Of a DNA stretch of 64,000 nucleotides, positions 12,201-23,979 are shown piece after piece. The notes under the pieces are model-generated. The model saw only the letters and a list, made by a program, of their open reading frames with translations, was not told the origin of the DNA and searched no databases. Position numbers and translations under genes: made by a program. Position 1 is the stretch's first letter. Each line of letters begins with the position of its first letter. The stretch covers positions 39,455,201-39,519,200 of the forward strand of contig OZ038422.1 in assembly GCA_964036155.1 (NCBI GenBank), read 5' to 3'. The DNA is from Diploscapter coronatus (lineage: Eukaryota; Nematoda; Chromadorea; Rhabditida; Rhabditidae).

Positions 12201-15200
12201 GGCTGCGAGTTACACAATATTTTGTATGCAGATTCAGATTCACGGCTCTGGAGTGCAACCGGAGAGAGTGACAATGACATGCAAAAGAGGGGGCAGATTA
12301 GAGAGGCAATGCGAGAAAAATCGCTAAATGTCCACGCGAAAAATGACAGAGAAGTGAGCTGAGTTTCGAGCGTTCGACGTGATAATCGATAATATGATAG
12401 GAAAAGATGATAAAAATAACAAAAAAGATGATTTTGATCTGACCAAGGATCAAGAATGCTCACAAGTGCTGAAAATACTATCCTTTACCTTGTCTGTACA
12501 TGACTACTTATTCAAGATCATACTTGCGCCTTACTTATGAGCATACCCAAGCATGGAATATAATGAAAATGATGATGTAACTGCCTTTTTCAGAGTCGAG
12601 GCAGAGAGAGTCGAAGTGGCACACAGACGAGTGAAGAGTCGACTTCTGCAATCCACAGAAGAGCGATTTCCGATCAATCCGGGTTCAGCGATTTGGATGT
12701 AAGAGTTCAAAACTACTTTATAACATTTTTCTCCCATTCGTTCAAAAATCTAAGCTTACATTTTTTGCGGTTCTTTGAAAAATTCCATTGCAAATGCTTT
12801 CTCACGAAATATAAATCTTATCCTTTCGAAACGTCCTACGCTTATTCTCGAGGAAAAGAAATCGAAGAAAATGAACGAATATGCGAAAGGAATGAACGCA
12901 AGTGAGCAATGGGCGCGTTTGATTGCCAAAATGTACTCGATTGCGAGACACGTGCGCGTGTCTGCGAGGCGACTCGGACTCAAATACTCGAAAAATGAAT
13001 GAATAAGGCTTACTATTTCGTGTTCTGCATTTTACACTCATTACTATTATTTTAGTTCACACTAGTGTGTTTATTTTCCCTACTTTCCTCTCGTACTATC
13101 TTTAAAAAAGTGAGTGTGGAATGGAAAACTGCCATGAAAAGATGGAAAATTCGAAAATTTCAGAGCCAGCGAGTTCCCTTCCGAGATAGTCGCCCCGCTT
13201 CGATTCGATCTGCAGAGGGCCGATGTCAGAGTCAGGTGGTTCTCCCAGAGACAACCAACGATCTGCTCAGCCAGCAATCGAGCGGAAATGGCATTCCGCA
13301 ACTCGACAGGAAGCAGAGCAGCTCCACTCCATCTCTGGCTGAAGAGGATTTGAATGGAGAAGATGCTACAGGCTAGATTTTTTCTTCCATGAAAACATGA
13401 GTAAACCTTGTAAAACTGAGAGATCTTCTTGAGTATAATAGTCGAAATTTAATTGTGAAAAAGTTAAAAACAACTCTTTTTAAATTTCAATTTTCAGATT
13501 CCGTTCCTTCCGAGCCACCCCCTGTCGTACTGCAGCGTAAAGTCTCCACCAACAAAAACTCCTGGAAAAATCACTTCCCCACAGTCGGAATGTCCTCACA
13601 TTCGGTAAGTTCAAATCGTGCAAAAACGCGCATTTTTATCTTCAAAACCAAAAGTTCAGCTCTTTTTTGAACATCGGTAAGTTGCGAGTTGTAGTGATAT
13701 TGACATAGCGTTCAGTGATTAGTTAGCTGTAGACTCCTTTGACTCTGATCTGAGTTAATCAGTTGCCTAATTTCGAAAAACTGCATGATGAATATTTTTC
13801 TATCACTCCCCTTGAAAACTCCTTGAAAACTGAAAATTTCCGCAACTTTTATTTTTGACAGGAAAACAAACACATATGGGCTCAGCGAAGACATTTTGTT
13901 GTTGAAAAACATGCAGAAAGATGTTGTGATTTGGCGTTTTGTTGTCGAATTTCTCGTGAATTCTGATGTTGTTGTCGATTTTCAGATCTACTCGCCTCAA
14001 TCGATTCCGAGCAGAGGCATTGCGGCCAGAAATACGCTCACGGAGAGTAGCAAGTGAGAGAAATTCAGATAATTTAAAATTGAAAACATACAAATTCTGG
14101 GCTCTAAGCATCTTCCAGAATGCGATTCAAGAAATATTCTACCATATGATAGCATGAAACACTCCTTATTACCTATCCAAAATCGTCTCCCTCTCATACG
14201 CGCTCTCATTTTCACGTCTTTTCTGAGTCTTCTTTCAGAATTGGAAGCTAGATCTTTTTCTGAACATGATTTTCCTCAAAGCCCAACCTTTTCATACTCG
14301 ATGTGTACATCGACAAACCATTTTCCTTCCCCGTTCGTCGGCCCCGCCCTTGTCGAATTCGTAGATATCAATCAATCGGCTGTGTTGAACTCGCGTTTTT
14401 ACAGTTTTTACGGGAAACGTCGTCTCGCACTTCTGCAACGCACAAACTTGTTTTCTTTTCGTCGACCGCTACCACAACCCAATTTTTCAAATATCGAACA
14501 GCATAAAATCGAACTGCGAACTGTCCTTTGAGTTGTGTTTATTTTTTATTTCTCTACTTCTAAGATTTTTAATTACAAAATCATACCTTTGCTTATCAAA
14601 AATTTATCGGCTCATTTAATAAGTTTCTGAAATTAAACGAGTGAATTTGGTTTTCTTCATGCCATTTCTGTTAAGAGACGGTATGCAAATATCTTTGAAT
14701 TTTGAGAATAATGATTCCAAAAATTTCAAAACCTTATTGGATAATTCAATACCTGTGAGAAGACCTGCTTATTTCATTTCCTCACTGTCAATTTATTAGA
14801 TTTCTGTATAGAAATATCGTTCCGATTGCTCTAATCATCGAATCGCCCGTGTCTGTGACTAAAGGCTCGTGGACTTTAGTCATTTCTCTCCTCTCTTCCA
14901 AAAGGCCTGCATTTCTGTAGGCGCGAGTATTGCTTCTTGCTGAAATGACGCATTCACTTGGCGCTGGGCTGAGCTAATGCAGCAACGCCAATTCTCTTCT
15001 TTTCTTCTCATTTTCTAATTCCAATTGTACTTCATTGAGCTGAAGATTGACTATCTTCCTTAGAATTTTTCGAAAATTCAATTTCTGAAAGGAAAAAAGC
15101 TGAATTTCGGAGATCTGTATCCTAGATAATTCAGAAGACCATTCTGATTTTAAAAATTGAAAATACATATTTGACTCGAGATTTTTCCGTATATTCCACG

Positions 15201-18200
15201 ATTCATTAGAAAATTCTTCTATAGTTCTAGCACACCGTCCATTTTCTCTATGCCTTCATTTATGCGTCGATCTTTGCGGCTAATTTCCCGTCCTTCAACG
15301 TCATCAACACATTCATGCGACTCCACGACGACAATGACATCGTCATATTCTGAGGACACTCGTTCGTCCTCCAATTCGGATATATTCGGCACGAAAAGTG
15401 CCGTTCAGAGAAGGGCGTCTACGCCGACAAGGAAGATTAGGAAACTCTCTTATAATGGACCGCTCACTTCGCAGACCATGAAGAGGTTGAATCTGCTTTG
15501 ACAGGCTTACACACGTTTACTGACAGAAATTGTGCAGCCCCAATTCCTTCTAAGCTTCCATAAATTTACTGCACGAAAATCCATATGACAATTCCTCTCT
15601 GCTTACAGTCATTCTACTCTGCATTTCTTAAACCCAAAAATCCTGCTTTTAGAACATATTAGATTCTGAAATTAACAGGCCAAAGCTTGATAAAAATAAA
15701 AGCTTTTTTAATATCGTTGATAAAATTGTTAATTTTCAGACCCAGCAATCGTCGGAATGAGAAGAAGGAGAAGACTGGTTCTGACACGTTCTCGTTTTCG
15801 GGTCTGTTCAAAGTACGCAGTAAATCTCGACCTGCGCTGGATCTGCCGAATGTCATCACGAATCTCGAGTCGAGGGCGTTGGGAAATGGGCCCGGTCAAT
15901 TGGTGAGTCCATTTATTCGTTAACTTTTAAACTTTTAGAAAAAGACATTAAAGAATGCCTTTCTTTCATAGAAACCTTCTCAGAAACGTTTACTTTTTTT
16001 TAGCCTCTCTAAATCTCTCCGTTTCGAATGCTTGTTCGTTTCTACTGACCAAACTCATAACGCAATAATGCGTGTCTCCCTTCATATCAGTATGGTTAAT
16101 GGATAGCGAGTTAAATTTTTGCCCTTTCCTGGGCGATAAGCGATATTTTAGAAAAGAGGGAGCAGAGAAGCTCAAAAAATTCAATATTTTTGGGAACGCT
16201 AGTGTAATTCAATTTCTATTCTTCATTTTTAAATGCTGCGAAACTTTACATCTAGTACTTCTCACCTTCGATATTTTCAAATCCAGTAGTAAGAAGATGA
16301 AAAAGTTGAAGTTTCCAGGATCTTAAAATTTGGCTCATAGAAAAAGACACCAGGACACCGGGACACCAGTTAGAAAAAGACACCACCCTTTCTAAGAAAT
16401 AGTATGAGAAAGCAAGAGACGAAAAGAAAAAAAGTGGTGTCTTTTTCTAGGAGCCTAAAATTTCGAGGACATTTTGAACAGCGAAAATTGCTCTTTTCAA
16501 AAATAGACAATTTTTTATCGATTAATTGTCGCATTTTCAGAGACGCAGCACAGCTTCTTCCGATTCCATGGCTTCCATGTCGAAGCGATCATTTGACGGT
16601 AAGCTCAATCCATTTTTCTCATAAAACTCTAAGAATTGAAAGAACAAGTGGTTTGAATATGAAAAATTCGCGCTCCTCTTCAAAATTCTCCTTATCGCAC
16701 AGAGGGAAGTGGTGAATGGCTGAATGAGAATTCCTTTCGATAAATTGCTGCTGCTGTTTTTGTAGCTGAGCATGAGGCTGATAATTATTTTTCGCTGCTC
16801 GAAAATTCCCATTCGGAATGCGATCGTTCGAAAATTCTCACAAAAATTGCCCTGGTTTGTTAATTTCTCCTCCGAGAGCCTTTTTTCGGGGCAAATTGAT
16901 TGAGTCATGAGCGCGCATTCCCATTCTGTCTGCTGCTCGTCAAGTGAAGGGTTGGAATTCTTTTCAACGCGAATATGAAGCTAGAAGAAGTTCATAGAAT
17001 TGATTGGAAAGGAAAAGGCAAAACGGGGACACGGAAAATGGCCTCAATTCATGAGCTCTCGTCCCTTTTCTATTGGGAAATAACAAAGCCCACACAACAT
17101 TCAATTTTCGTTGAAATTCATTTACGTGAGACTCTAGATTCGCGACATTTTCAATCAAATCGAAAACTTTGTCATTTTGCGTTTCTTTTTGGTCCGATAC
17201 AATTATTCCCCTGAATTTGCCGACGTTTCGCGAACTGTATCGTCATCCTTCTGAAAAAATGTTGACAGTCCCTACTACAATCGAGCACCAGCGCAGACGC
17301 TCTCTGCCTCCTTCCCTCCCAGATCCTTCCGATAATTCTGCTCATCTCAATTCTACACCTGCAAGCACGAGGTCCTCTCTGCTTTCCATTTCGCCCTTCC
17401 ACTCGAGCCCCCTCAAACTGCCCAAGTTCGGCAAGATGAAGAAGAAACCCGCTCCGACAGTCCCGCTCGAGCACAGACCTAGGCGGCAGAAGCATAGGAG
17501 ATCGACTTCTCTGGCACCTAGACCATCAAATACAGCACCTGATAGAGTCGATAAAAATACTGCAATCATAGAGAAATGCAAGGAAGACATGGATTGGCTG
17601 AAAGTGGATGATCACAAGAAGATAGACAGATCCTTTTCCGAAACGGAAATCGCCAGGATCAAAAAGGAGAAAAGGAAACCGGATAATGTGCAGTTGGTTG
17701 CGAGATATGGGCTGATGCTGACGCAAATTCTGGATGATGACTGGAGCAAATGCGCGCTGGATAAATTGGATTGCAGCACGGCAACTTGTCAGACTCGAAA
17801 AAGGCTGATCTGGGCGGAAGACAAGGACGAATGCTTCGTGTCTCCGTACTTCCTGGCAAATTTACCGTCTCCACTTTTGACTCCTCCTCTTCCAAGATCC
17901 CCGAGTCCTTCGAGAGTCCGATCAATCTCCACTACTAATCCACCCCAGAGGAATGCTCTTTGCGTACCGAGTTCTTCGAACGACTCAAACTCGGCCCCAT
18001 CATCAACACCTCCTTCGCCCAAAGGATCACCGGAACACTCGCTGAAAAGACGAGGCAGAAGAGCCTCTCTGGCAGATATCTTCACGTACATCAAACAATG
18101 GCATAAACGACGGTTTTCGAATGAAAAGAACCACCCCTCGTCTGCAGTCGCGACAATTCCAAAGTTCTCATTCACCATTTGCTGCGTAGATCCAATGACC

Positions 18201-21200
18201 AGCAGCAACTCTCTGCGTAGGGACAGTATCACTGCGAGTCAGTAAAATGAAGAAAAAATACTTGTTCTTACATGAATTTTGAAATTTCTTGGGTAAATTT
18301 TATTTTTTAGGCTTGCCAGACCATATAAGGAGAATCGGCGAGACTGACGTGCCATTGGAATTCGATACTTCTGATACGAGTTCACCGGGCAGACATTTGC
18401 AATTTTTGTAAGTCAAAATAATGCATTTATTTCTTGAAAGTTCATGAAATTCGCTTTACAATGTTTCCAGTGAATATATTTTTTCATTTATCCGAGATAG
18501 TTTCATTTAAATTTCGTGAAATTTCTGAGTGCATGTTGTAAACTTGTATGATCTTATTAGAAAACCCAAAATGATCTATCTGGTTGGTTTTCAGGACACA
18601 TGAGCAGTGGAACAGGTTCGACCTGTTCGGTTTGGGCGAAAAGCAGGCAGACACGTGGCACGAGAGACACAGAGATGAACTGAGCAAGTTGTCCTCGAAG
18701 TACGTCAAGAAGCAAGACTCTATCTACGAACTCGTCCACATCGAGAAGCAGCACTGCGCCAATCTCATCTTCCTCCAATATGTAAGTCTTTCAGACCTCA
18801 AATATTATATCGATCAAATTAGGTATAAACGTTCATTTGTTAAAGCACGCCTTGCGAGAAATGCGCTTATGAACTATGTGCAGTAAACTAAATAGGAGAA
18901 AAGTTGTTTTTCCTCAGATTCAGCAATATTTATGGAACTTGGCTTTATGATTCATGATATGGAGACTGATAAATTGACATGGATTAAATTTCAGGGCTAC
19001 CGAGACAGACTGATGCGGGAGCGAATCCTGTCAATGAAGGAAGTGGACAGACTGATTCCCGGAGTTCTCGACACTCTGCTCACTTTTCATCTCCGACTGC
19101 TTGAAAGACTTCTGGACAGACTCGAGGAGAAACAGCATGTCGACACTATCTCAGACATCATTGCCGAAGAGGTTGGCAATAATTTTATATGTAAATGAAA
19201 ATACCTGCCTTCAAAGAATTTCTATCTTTGGCTATTGTGTGAAATGATTCACGTGTTCTGCTTCCTATGATTTCCACTCACTTGTAAGCTCCATCTAGTA
19301 GTATATGCATAGTGAAATTGCCCAGAAACTGAGTGAAGATCATAAAATGCTCAATACGTCCTATTTATTTTTCATTTCGAGTTGCTGTTTAAATCCTTGC
19401 TAATTTCTAAATTTTCAGTTGTCAGAAGCGATTGATCGCAAGCCCTGCATCAATGCCTACACTCAATTCGGGCTAGCCAAGGAGCAGGCAGAGACGTTCT
19501 TCAATCAATTGATACTGAAGAATTCGAAATTCTACGAATTTATTCAGGTTTTTGGAAATTCATTTTTGGCTATGAGTACTTGTGTCTCAAACGCTATTCG
19601 TTTTCCTTCTTTGCCTTACGCCATGTCTTCTGTCACTCACTTTGAGACAAAATTACTCGCAGCCTGAACTTGTTATTTCAATCTTATCACTTGCCACTTT
19701 CAGCACTGCAACGAGGAGCCCATCTACAAGAAATTCGAGTTTAAGCCGCTTCTGGCAAAGATTATCGGAAGGCCAACCAAGTATTCTATAATCTTGGAAA
19801 ATATTTTGAAAAACGAAAAGGAGTTCGCTCCCGAAAAAGAGCAGACTGAAAAGGCTATTAAGGTTCGTTTTTTCCTATATATATTTTTAGAATTGATCAA
19901 AGTTTTATATCGACACTTTTATGTTCATCCATTTTTTGATTTCCCAATAATAATTTATCACTAAATTGGCCAAACTTTAAAAAATGTTGTTTTTCCCCTA
20001 TTGAAACAAAATGACTCATTTTGAGGCGACAAAAGGCTTCGCGCAACTCATCAACCACAGTCTGCTGATGTCGCAAATGCTGCGGAGACTGGACGCGATT
20101 CTCCAGAACGTCGATTCCTCGTCCAAGACCATCATCTATATTCAGGACGCTCAGAAAGCCAACCATGTTATTCCTCATGAATTCACGGTAGGAAGGTTGC
20201 ATGTCTTTCAAAACTTTATCACTTTAATCTCCATTTCTTCTTTTATTACCTTTTCTTCATTTGTAGCGTTCAAATTTTGCGTAAAATATGAAGTGGAGGA
20301 TCATTGGCATGCTTTTTCCCAAAATTCATTCACCCGAGTTTCAGGCAGAAGACCTCAATTTGGGCGTGAACACGGGTCCTGATTCCCGAGAACTGAGATG
20401 CATAGGCGACGTCTATCTGAAACAGCCCGGAGACAACAAGATTCCAAGTAGGTTATAATTTTCTTGTAGAATTCGAGAATTCACTTCAGTTATCATGATT
20501 CTGTTCGACGACATTCTGCTGTGTCTGTACAGGAGGAACAACAAGTACCATTTCCTGCAGGTTAGATTTAAAATGAAGGCGAGACCATTTTGAAATGTCG
20601 TAACATACGAGCAATTTTGTAGAATTAGGAGAGGGGGTAGAGGAACACTCGATCATTCTAGACTCCTTCTATAATTCACCAGCTTATCACCACCACTATT
20701 ACTAAAATTCACCGGATCTTAGGGTTAAGGAGTGTAGGGAAAAGAAAAATAACCAGTGAACTACTATAGGAGGGGCCACCATTCTACACACTATTTTCTC
20801 ATGTTGCGTCGTTACGACGTTTTCAATTTTCTAGAGTTTTGTGAGAAAAACATCGTGTTTTCAGGACCAATCCGTCTTCCCGATCTACTCTCTGATTGTG
20901 CGTTATCCCGAGCGTGCACACAGCATTTTCCTTCTCGTCTCTGGAAAACCGAAGCTTCTAGAGGTCGAATTCAAGAGCAAACAAGACAAGGGCTTGTGGA
21001 CTGAGGCGATCGAGCTGGCGATCAGTAACTCGAGGAAGGAAGGTGGGAGACCTGGTAATTTTTAACACCTACTAACAGCATGTGAAACCATATTTGGCAG
21101 TCTAGGAAAATTTGCTCCACCCATTCCCATGTCTCATTTTTAGACTGTCAAAATTGAGCATTTTCTAAAGAATAAATTGAGTTTTCAGTTCGCCTGACTG

Positions 21201-23979
21201 CATCAACCAAGAACGAAGCAGAAGACCGAGTCGCGCAGGAACAAAAAGCGGCAGAAGACAAGTGGTTGGCTGATTTGGAGAGACTATTCAGTAGGGGAAC
21301 TTAACATAAGAGATCGTGAGCTGCTGAATTTCAGGAGAACGAGAATCCCAGGAAGCTGCGCTGAGCAACTACCTCGAATCCAGATTTCTCTTCTTTGATT
21401 CTATCAGAACTCATATAGCCACTCTGCCTTTCACCACGAGAGCTGATATTTCGGTTTGTTATAGTTTCCTTCGAAAATTTATTTAAAAAAGATTGAACTT
21501 GCTGTCATTTTGTTTCCTTTCACGATTTGAGCTCGAGAACAATGAATCTATGTGTTTCATCTAGAGATGAATCAATATTCTTACAGGATCGCGTCAAGCA
21601 AGTGGTCAGACAGAAATTCAGAGAATTACGGTTGGCAAGGACAACTCCATTGAATAAATGTGAGCGTGAAGTTATTGGTTTTCAAAAATAATACAAATAA
21701 AATCGATTTTTAGTGGTCGAGCGCATTTCTGCTTCTCGTGATGCTGATTTGTGGACGTTCTTCAACGACAAGGTTGATTGTGCTATTGATCCAGTAAGAA
21801 ATTGGAATTTATTTCTTCCGTGAAAAATTTCGCTTTTTAAAAGTGACTTTCATCTAAATATTCACCTTGAAAAATTTGCCTAAAATGTCTCGTCTTTTCT
21901 TCTAAAATCTCGATTTGCAGAGCGATTCCCAAGATTCGGACGAGTCGGGTGCGGGTTCTGGGGAGAGCGGTCTCCGTCGCCCTCGTCGCATTCAGACATT
22001 CCACGGCACAACGTCCGAACAGTCGAGCAGAGGTAGCGACAGGAGTTTGAGGAGGCACACGACTGTGCCGAGAACGCACTCTGGACTGCCTGTTCCGTTG
22101 AAGGATGATGCGGGCGAAGGCAGCAGCCATGGAGGAGAAAGATATCATTTCCCGGTACGAACATTTTTTATATTAAAAAATCTAGGATATTCAATTTTCA
22201 TTTTGCTTAATTTATTGCAATCTTCGACTTTTTTCATTTTTTTCAAATATCGGTTTTTAGTATGCGAACAGTGAAGAATCCCGTCATGCAACTGAACGTC
22301 TTGTGAGGGAAGTTGTCAAATTGCGTCTGGAAAACAATAGACTACGAGACGAAAATGCTCTGTAAGTTTCTGAAATTTGGGTTTTATGCTGATTTTTGCA
22401 ATTTTGCAGAGTCAAAACTCGCTCTGCATTGATTGAGAGAACTCGCGCCCCGCAGAATGTGGCTGCCCCGTCAGATTCGATGGAACAACTGAGAAAGAAG
22501 GAGCAACTGCTCAGGGACAAGGACGAACAGCTGAAAACCGAGCAGCGACTGCTCGATGAAGACAGGGCGCAGTTGAGGAAAGAGGAGGAACAATTTAGGG
22601 TGAGTGTGGGATATTTTTGTGAATTTGGAAATCACATGAAGTCACAACATATGATATATGTGAAATAGACAAAACGTGAGCATACCATTCTCTTACAGGA
22701 ATATACTATTGTCCCCTGTCATGTATTATTTTGCCATGAGTTTTCCAAATTGCAGACAATTCTTTACAAGCTACTAAACCATAGTAGTTCATTTGCAAAG
22801 TGATAATGACCTTTCGAAGGCTATGTCTGAACGAGGAAAAATATGATTGGAGAACAATAGATTATGTTCATTGATCTCTATTCATTTCTTCCGAAATTAC
22901 ACCTTATCAAACATCTGATAATCTGACACCAACACGAAATATGCAAAAGTTCAATGTTTTCTCATCAAATAACAAAACTCCAAATTTTCCAGACGCAAGA
23001 ACAAGATCTGAGGGATAAATGGGCAGCGTTTTTGGAGGCCCAGGGCAGGATGGCCTGCACTGTGGACGGTAATCATCCGACCAGCCCCATGCCCTCTTCC
23101 TCTCCCGTCGCCGCTATCACATCCACCTCAGGTCGAGGCTTGATCAACTCGTCGTTAAGAAGCACTAGCTCATTTCGAGACCAACCAAGGAGCACGTAAG
23201 TCATTCTCTTTGAATTCGAAAAAACCTTCGACTGGATTACTTTTTGTAGATCAAACCGAGCCGCAAAATAATTAGGTTATTCCGAGAGAAAACACGGTAA
23301 TTACATGTGCAATATGTGTGCGCTAACAGTAGTAGAAGGCAACTAATGAATTTCATCTATAACTTTTTCTTTTTAAGAAAAATGAAATTTTGCAAATTTT
23401 TCAAGGTCTAATATGGCATATTTATCTCGATTATTTTATTCCATCCTATGTCTTCTCTTAATGAAACATCATTCCTTAAGAATTCGTCTATAAATTCTGC
23501 AGACTTGATAAAGCTCCACTTATTTTTAAAACCCCCTACCATTTCAATGTTTATTCGATCAGCGATTATTAACACACAACAACTGTGTATCATTAATCTC
23601 GCTTGTATTTTCACCGGATGGCGAATCTGCTCCAAAGCTAAAATCGAAAACGGGTAATAAACGGTAACAAGAAACACGCGTGAGCGGAGCGAAATGGAGA
23701 CAGACCAAGCGCCATTTACTGTATATTGCTTGTGTTTCGACTTTAACTGGAACAGATTCGCCATCCGATGAAAATATAAGCGGGGTTGGTGATAGAAGCA
23801 AAGCTTAATTAACGAAGTTCCATTTTAAAATTGTGAAATATTGGTTTTGGCTGTAGCTTTGAAAATTCGTCATTGTTTTAAAAATATCTAAAAATTTCAG
23901 GAATCATTCAATTTTGATGAGTCCTGCTTTGGATGCCCTGAAGGAGAAAAGCGAAGTTCGACCGAAGAAAAGGCTCTAG
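6287..23979 (+). CDS. RhoGEF (DH-PH with C-terminal coiled coil), ARHGEF2/ARHGEF18-like group, long isoform
   Basis: Predicted guanine nucleotide exchange factor for Rho. Exons: 6287-6429, 7904-8019, 8410-8541, 8595-8663, 8802-8975, 9101-9234, 12594-12698, 13164-13371, 13498-13604, 13986-14053, 15225-15485, 15740-15902, 16541-16598, 18311-18407, 18595-18781, 18995-19171, 19419-19547, 19704-19862, 20026-20187, 20345-20447, 20490-20560, 20865-21042, 21189-21290, 21335-21453, 21587-21659, 21714-21793, 21921-22154, 22261-22361, 22410-22599, 22993-23195, 23901-23979. They give 4182 nt, 1393 aa, with all phases consistent. Residues 1-600 are Ser/Arg-rich and low complexity. The DH domain (~650-860) starts at KKQDSIYELVHIEKQH and includes KPLLAKIIGRPTKYSIILE. 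The PH domain (~900-1000) includes IMILFDDILLCLYRR. A charged coiled coil follows (~1200-1320, EQLRKKEQLLRDKDEQL). Domain order fits GEF-H1/ARHGEF18 relatives; C. elegans RHGF-2 is a possible orthologue, not proven. The 13371 donor is GC. A transporter gene is nested in the intron 9235-12593. Confidence 0.8.
6602..6725. repeat. Inverted-repeat (MITE-like) element
   Basis: The arm GAAGCATTCAGACATTAAAG at 6602-6621 faces CTTTAATGTCTGGAAGCATT near 6705-6725. The interior contains repeated GACACT/AGTGTC half-sites. It lies in the first RhoGEF intron. Confidence 0.55.
7284..7486. mobile_element. Mariner-type MITE (deletion derivative) with TA flanks
   Basis: Two imperfect terminal inverted repeats face each other. 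The left starts TTGGGTTGGTCAGAAACTTT at 7284. The right, read on the minus strand from 7486, starts TTGAATAGGTCAGAAAGTTC. TA dinucleotides flank both ends (7282-7283 and 7487-7488), as expected for Tc1/mariner insertion. The ~200 bp interior carries no long open frame, so the element is non-autonomous. It lies in the first intron of the RhoGEF. Confidence 0.65.
9378..11965 (-). CDS. SLC17-family major facilitator anion transporter, nested in a RhoGEF intron
   Basis: Multi-pass membrane transporter of the SLC17 group (sodium-phosphate, sialin and vesicular glutamate relatives); the substrate cannot be told. Minus-strand exons in coding order: 11965-11749, 11261-11147, 11067-10962, 10919-10812, 10745-10597, 10548-10412, 10369-10206, 10162-10094, 10064-9957, 9903-9787, 9687-9581, 9534-9378. 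They total 1554 nt, 517 aa, the usual family length. It begins MDIDYGKAVEMAEEENAHER, then a first membrane segment (LLILVLSIVCLVGLFSNAIA) and NFTVICM. Later blocks such as SANAVGSLLGTMPYLPAIEY, GAISEQWSILAQTGTFISVL and YYGPTYLNKVLGLDVKATGF are family-typical. The cytosolic tail is charged. An acceptor just upstream of the ATG (11981-11985) suggests trans-splicing. The first exon join (11749 to 11261) is the weakest: the only in-phase donor is poor, and a missing exon is possible. Confidence 0.8.
16323..16461. repeat. Inverted-repeat element with AGAAAAAGACACCA arms
   Basis: Left arm TGGCTCATAGAAAAAGACAC (about 16331-16350) matches the reverse complement of the right arm, which contains GTGGTGTCTTTTTCTAGGAG (about 16430-16452). 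A further copy of AGAAAAAGACACCAC sits at about 16371-16386 inside the element. It lies in the intron between RhoGEF exons 15902 and 16541. Confidence 0.55.
17259..18237 (+). CDS. Alternative first coding exon of the RhoGEF (short isoform N-terminus)
   Basis: This is an uninterrupted 979 nt coding exon that starts at ATG 17259 (context AAAAAATG) with MLTVPTTIEHQRRRSLPPSL. It ends at the donor GCGA|GTCAGT in phase 1, which joins the shared exon 18311 in frame (reading SITA-SLPDHIRR). The constitutive exon ending at 16598 also stops in phase 1 and joins the same acceptor (SFDG-LPDHIRR), so the two are mutually exclusive alternatives. The encoded ~326 residues are basic and Ser/Pro-rich with many possible phosphorylation sites; I recognise no domain. 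The resulting isoform would be about 1140 aa with intact DH, PH and coiled coil. The AT-rich sequence at 16.6-17.2 kb would act as an internal promoter. The splice logic is seen in the sequence; the separate promoter is inferred. Confidence 0.7.
20640..20780. repeat. Dispersed repeat, copy 1 (related to 34455-34590)
   Basis: It contains CTATAATTCACCAGCTTATC followed by CACCACTATTACTAAAATTC, and a partly complementary end near CCAGTGAACTACTATAGGAG. Nearly the same string order occurs at 34455-34515, so this is a repeated intronic or intergenic element. Here it sits between RhoGEF exons 20560 and 20865. Confidence 0.55.
23605..23777. repeat. MITE-like element with ~23 bp terminal inverted repeats
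   Basis: TATTTTCACCGGATGGCGAA at 23606 is matched in reverse by TTCGCCATCCGATGAAAATA ending about 23776. The interior is unique and non-coding. It lies in the last intron of the RhoGEF, with TA at both borders. Confidence 0.65.

Noticed and set aside
17172..18232. Minus-strand open frames of 82-147 codons opposite the 17.2-18.2 kb exon
   Set aside because: They are antisense shadows of a biased Ser/Pro/Arg-rich coding exon.
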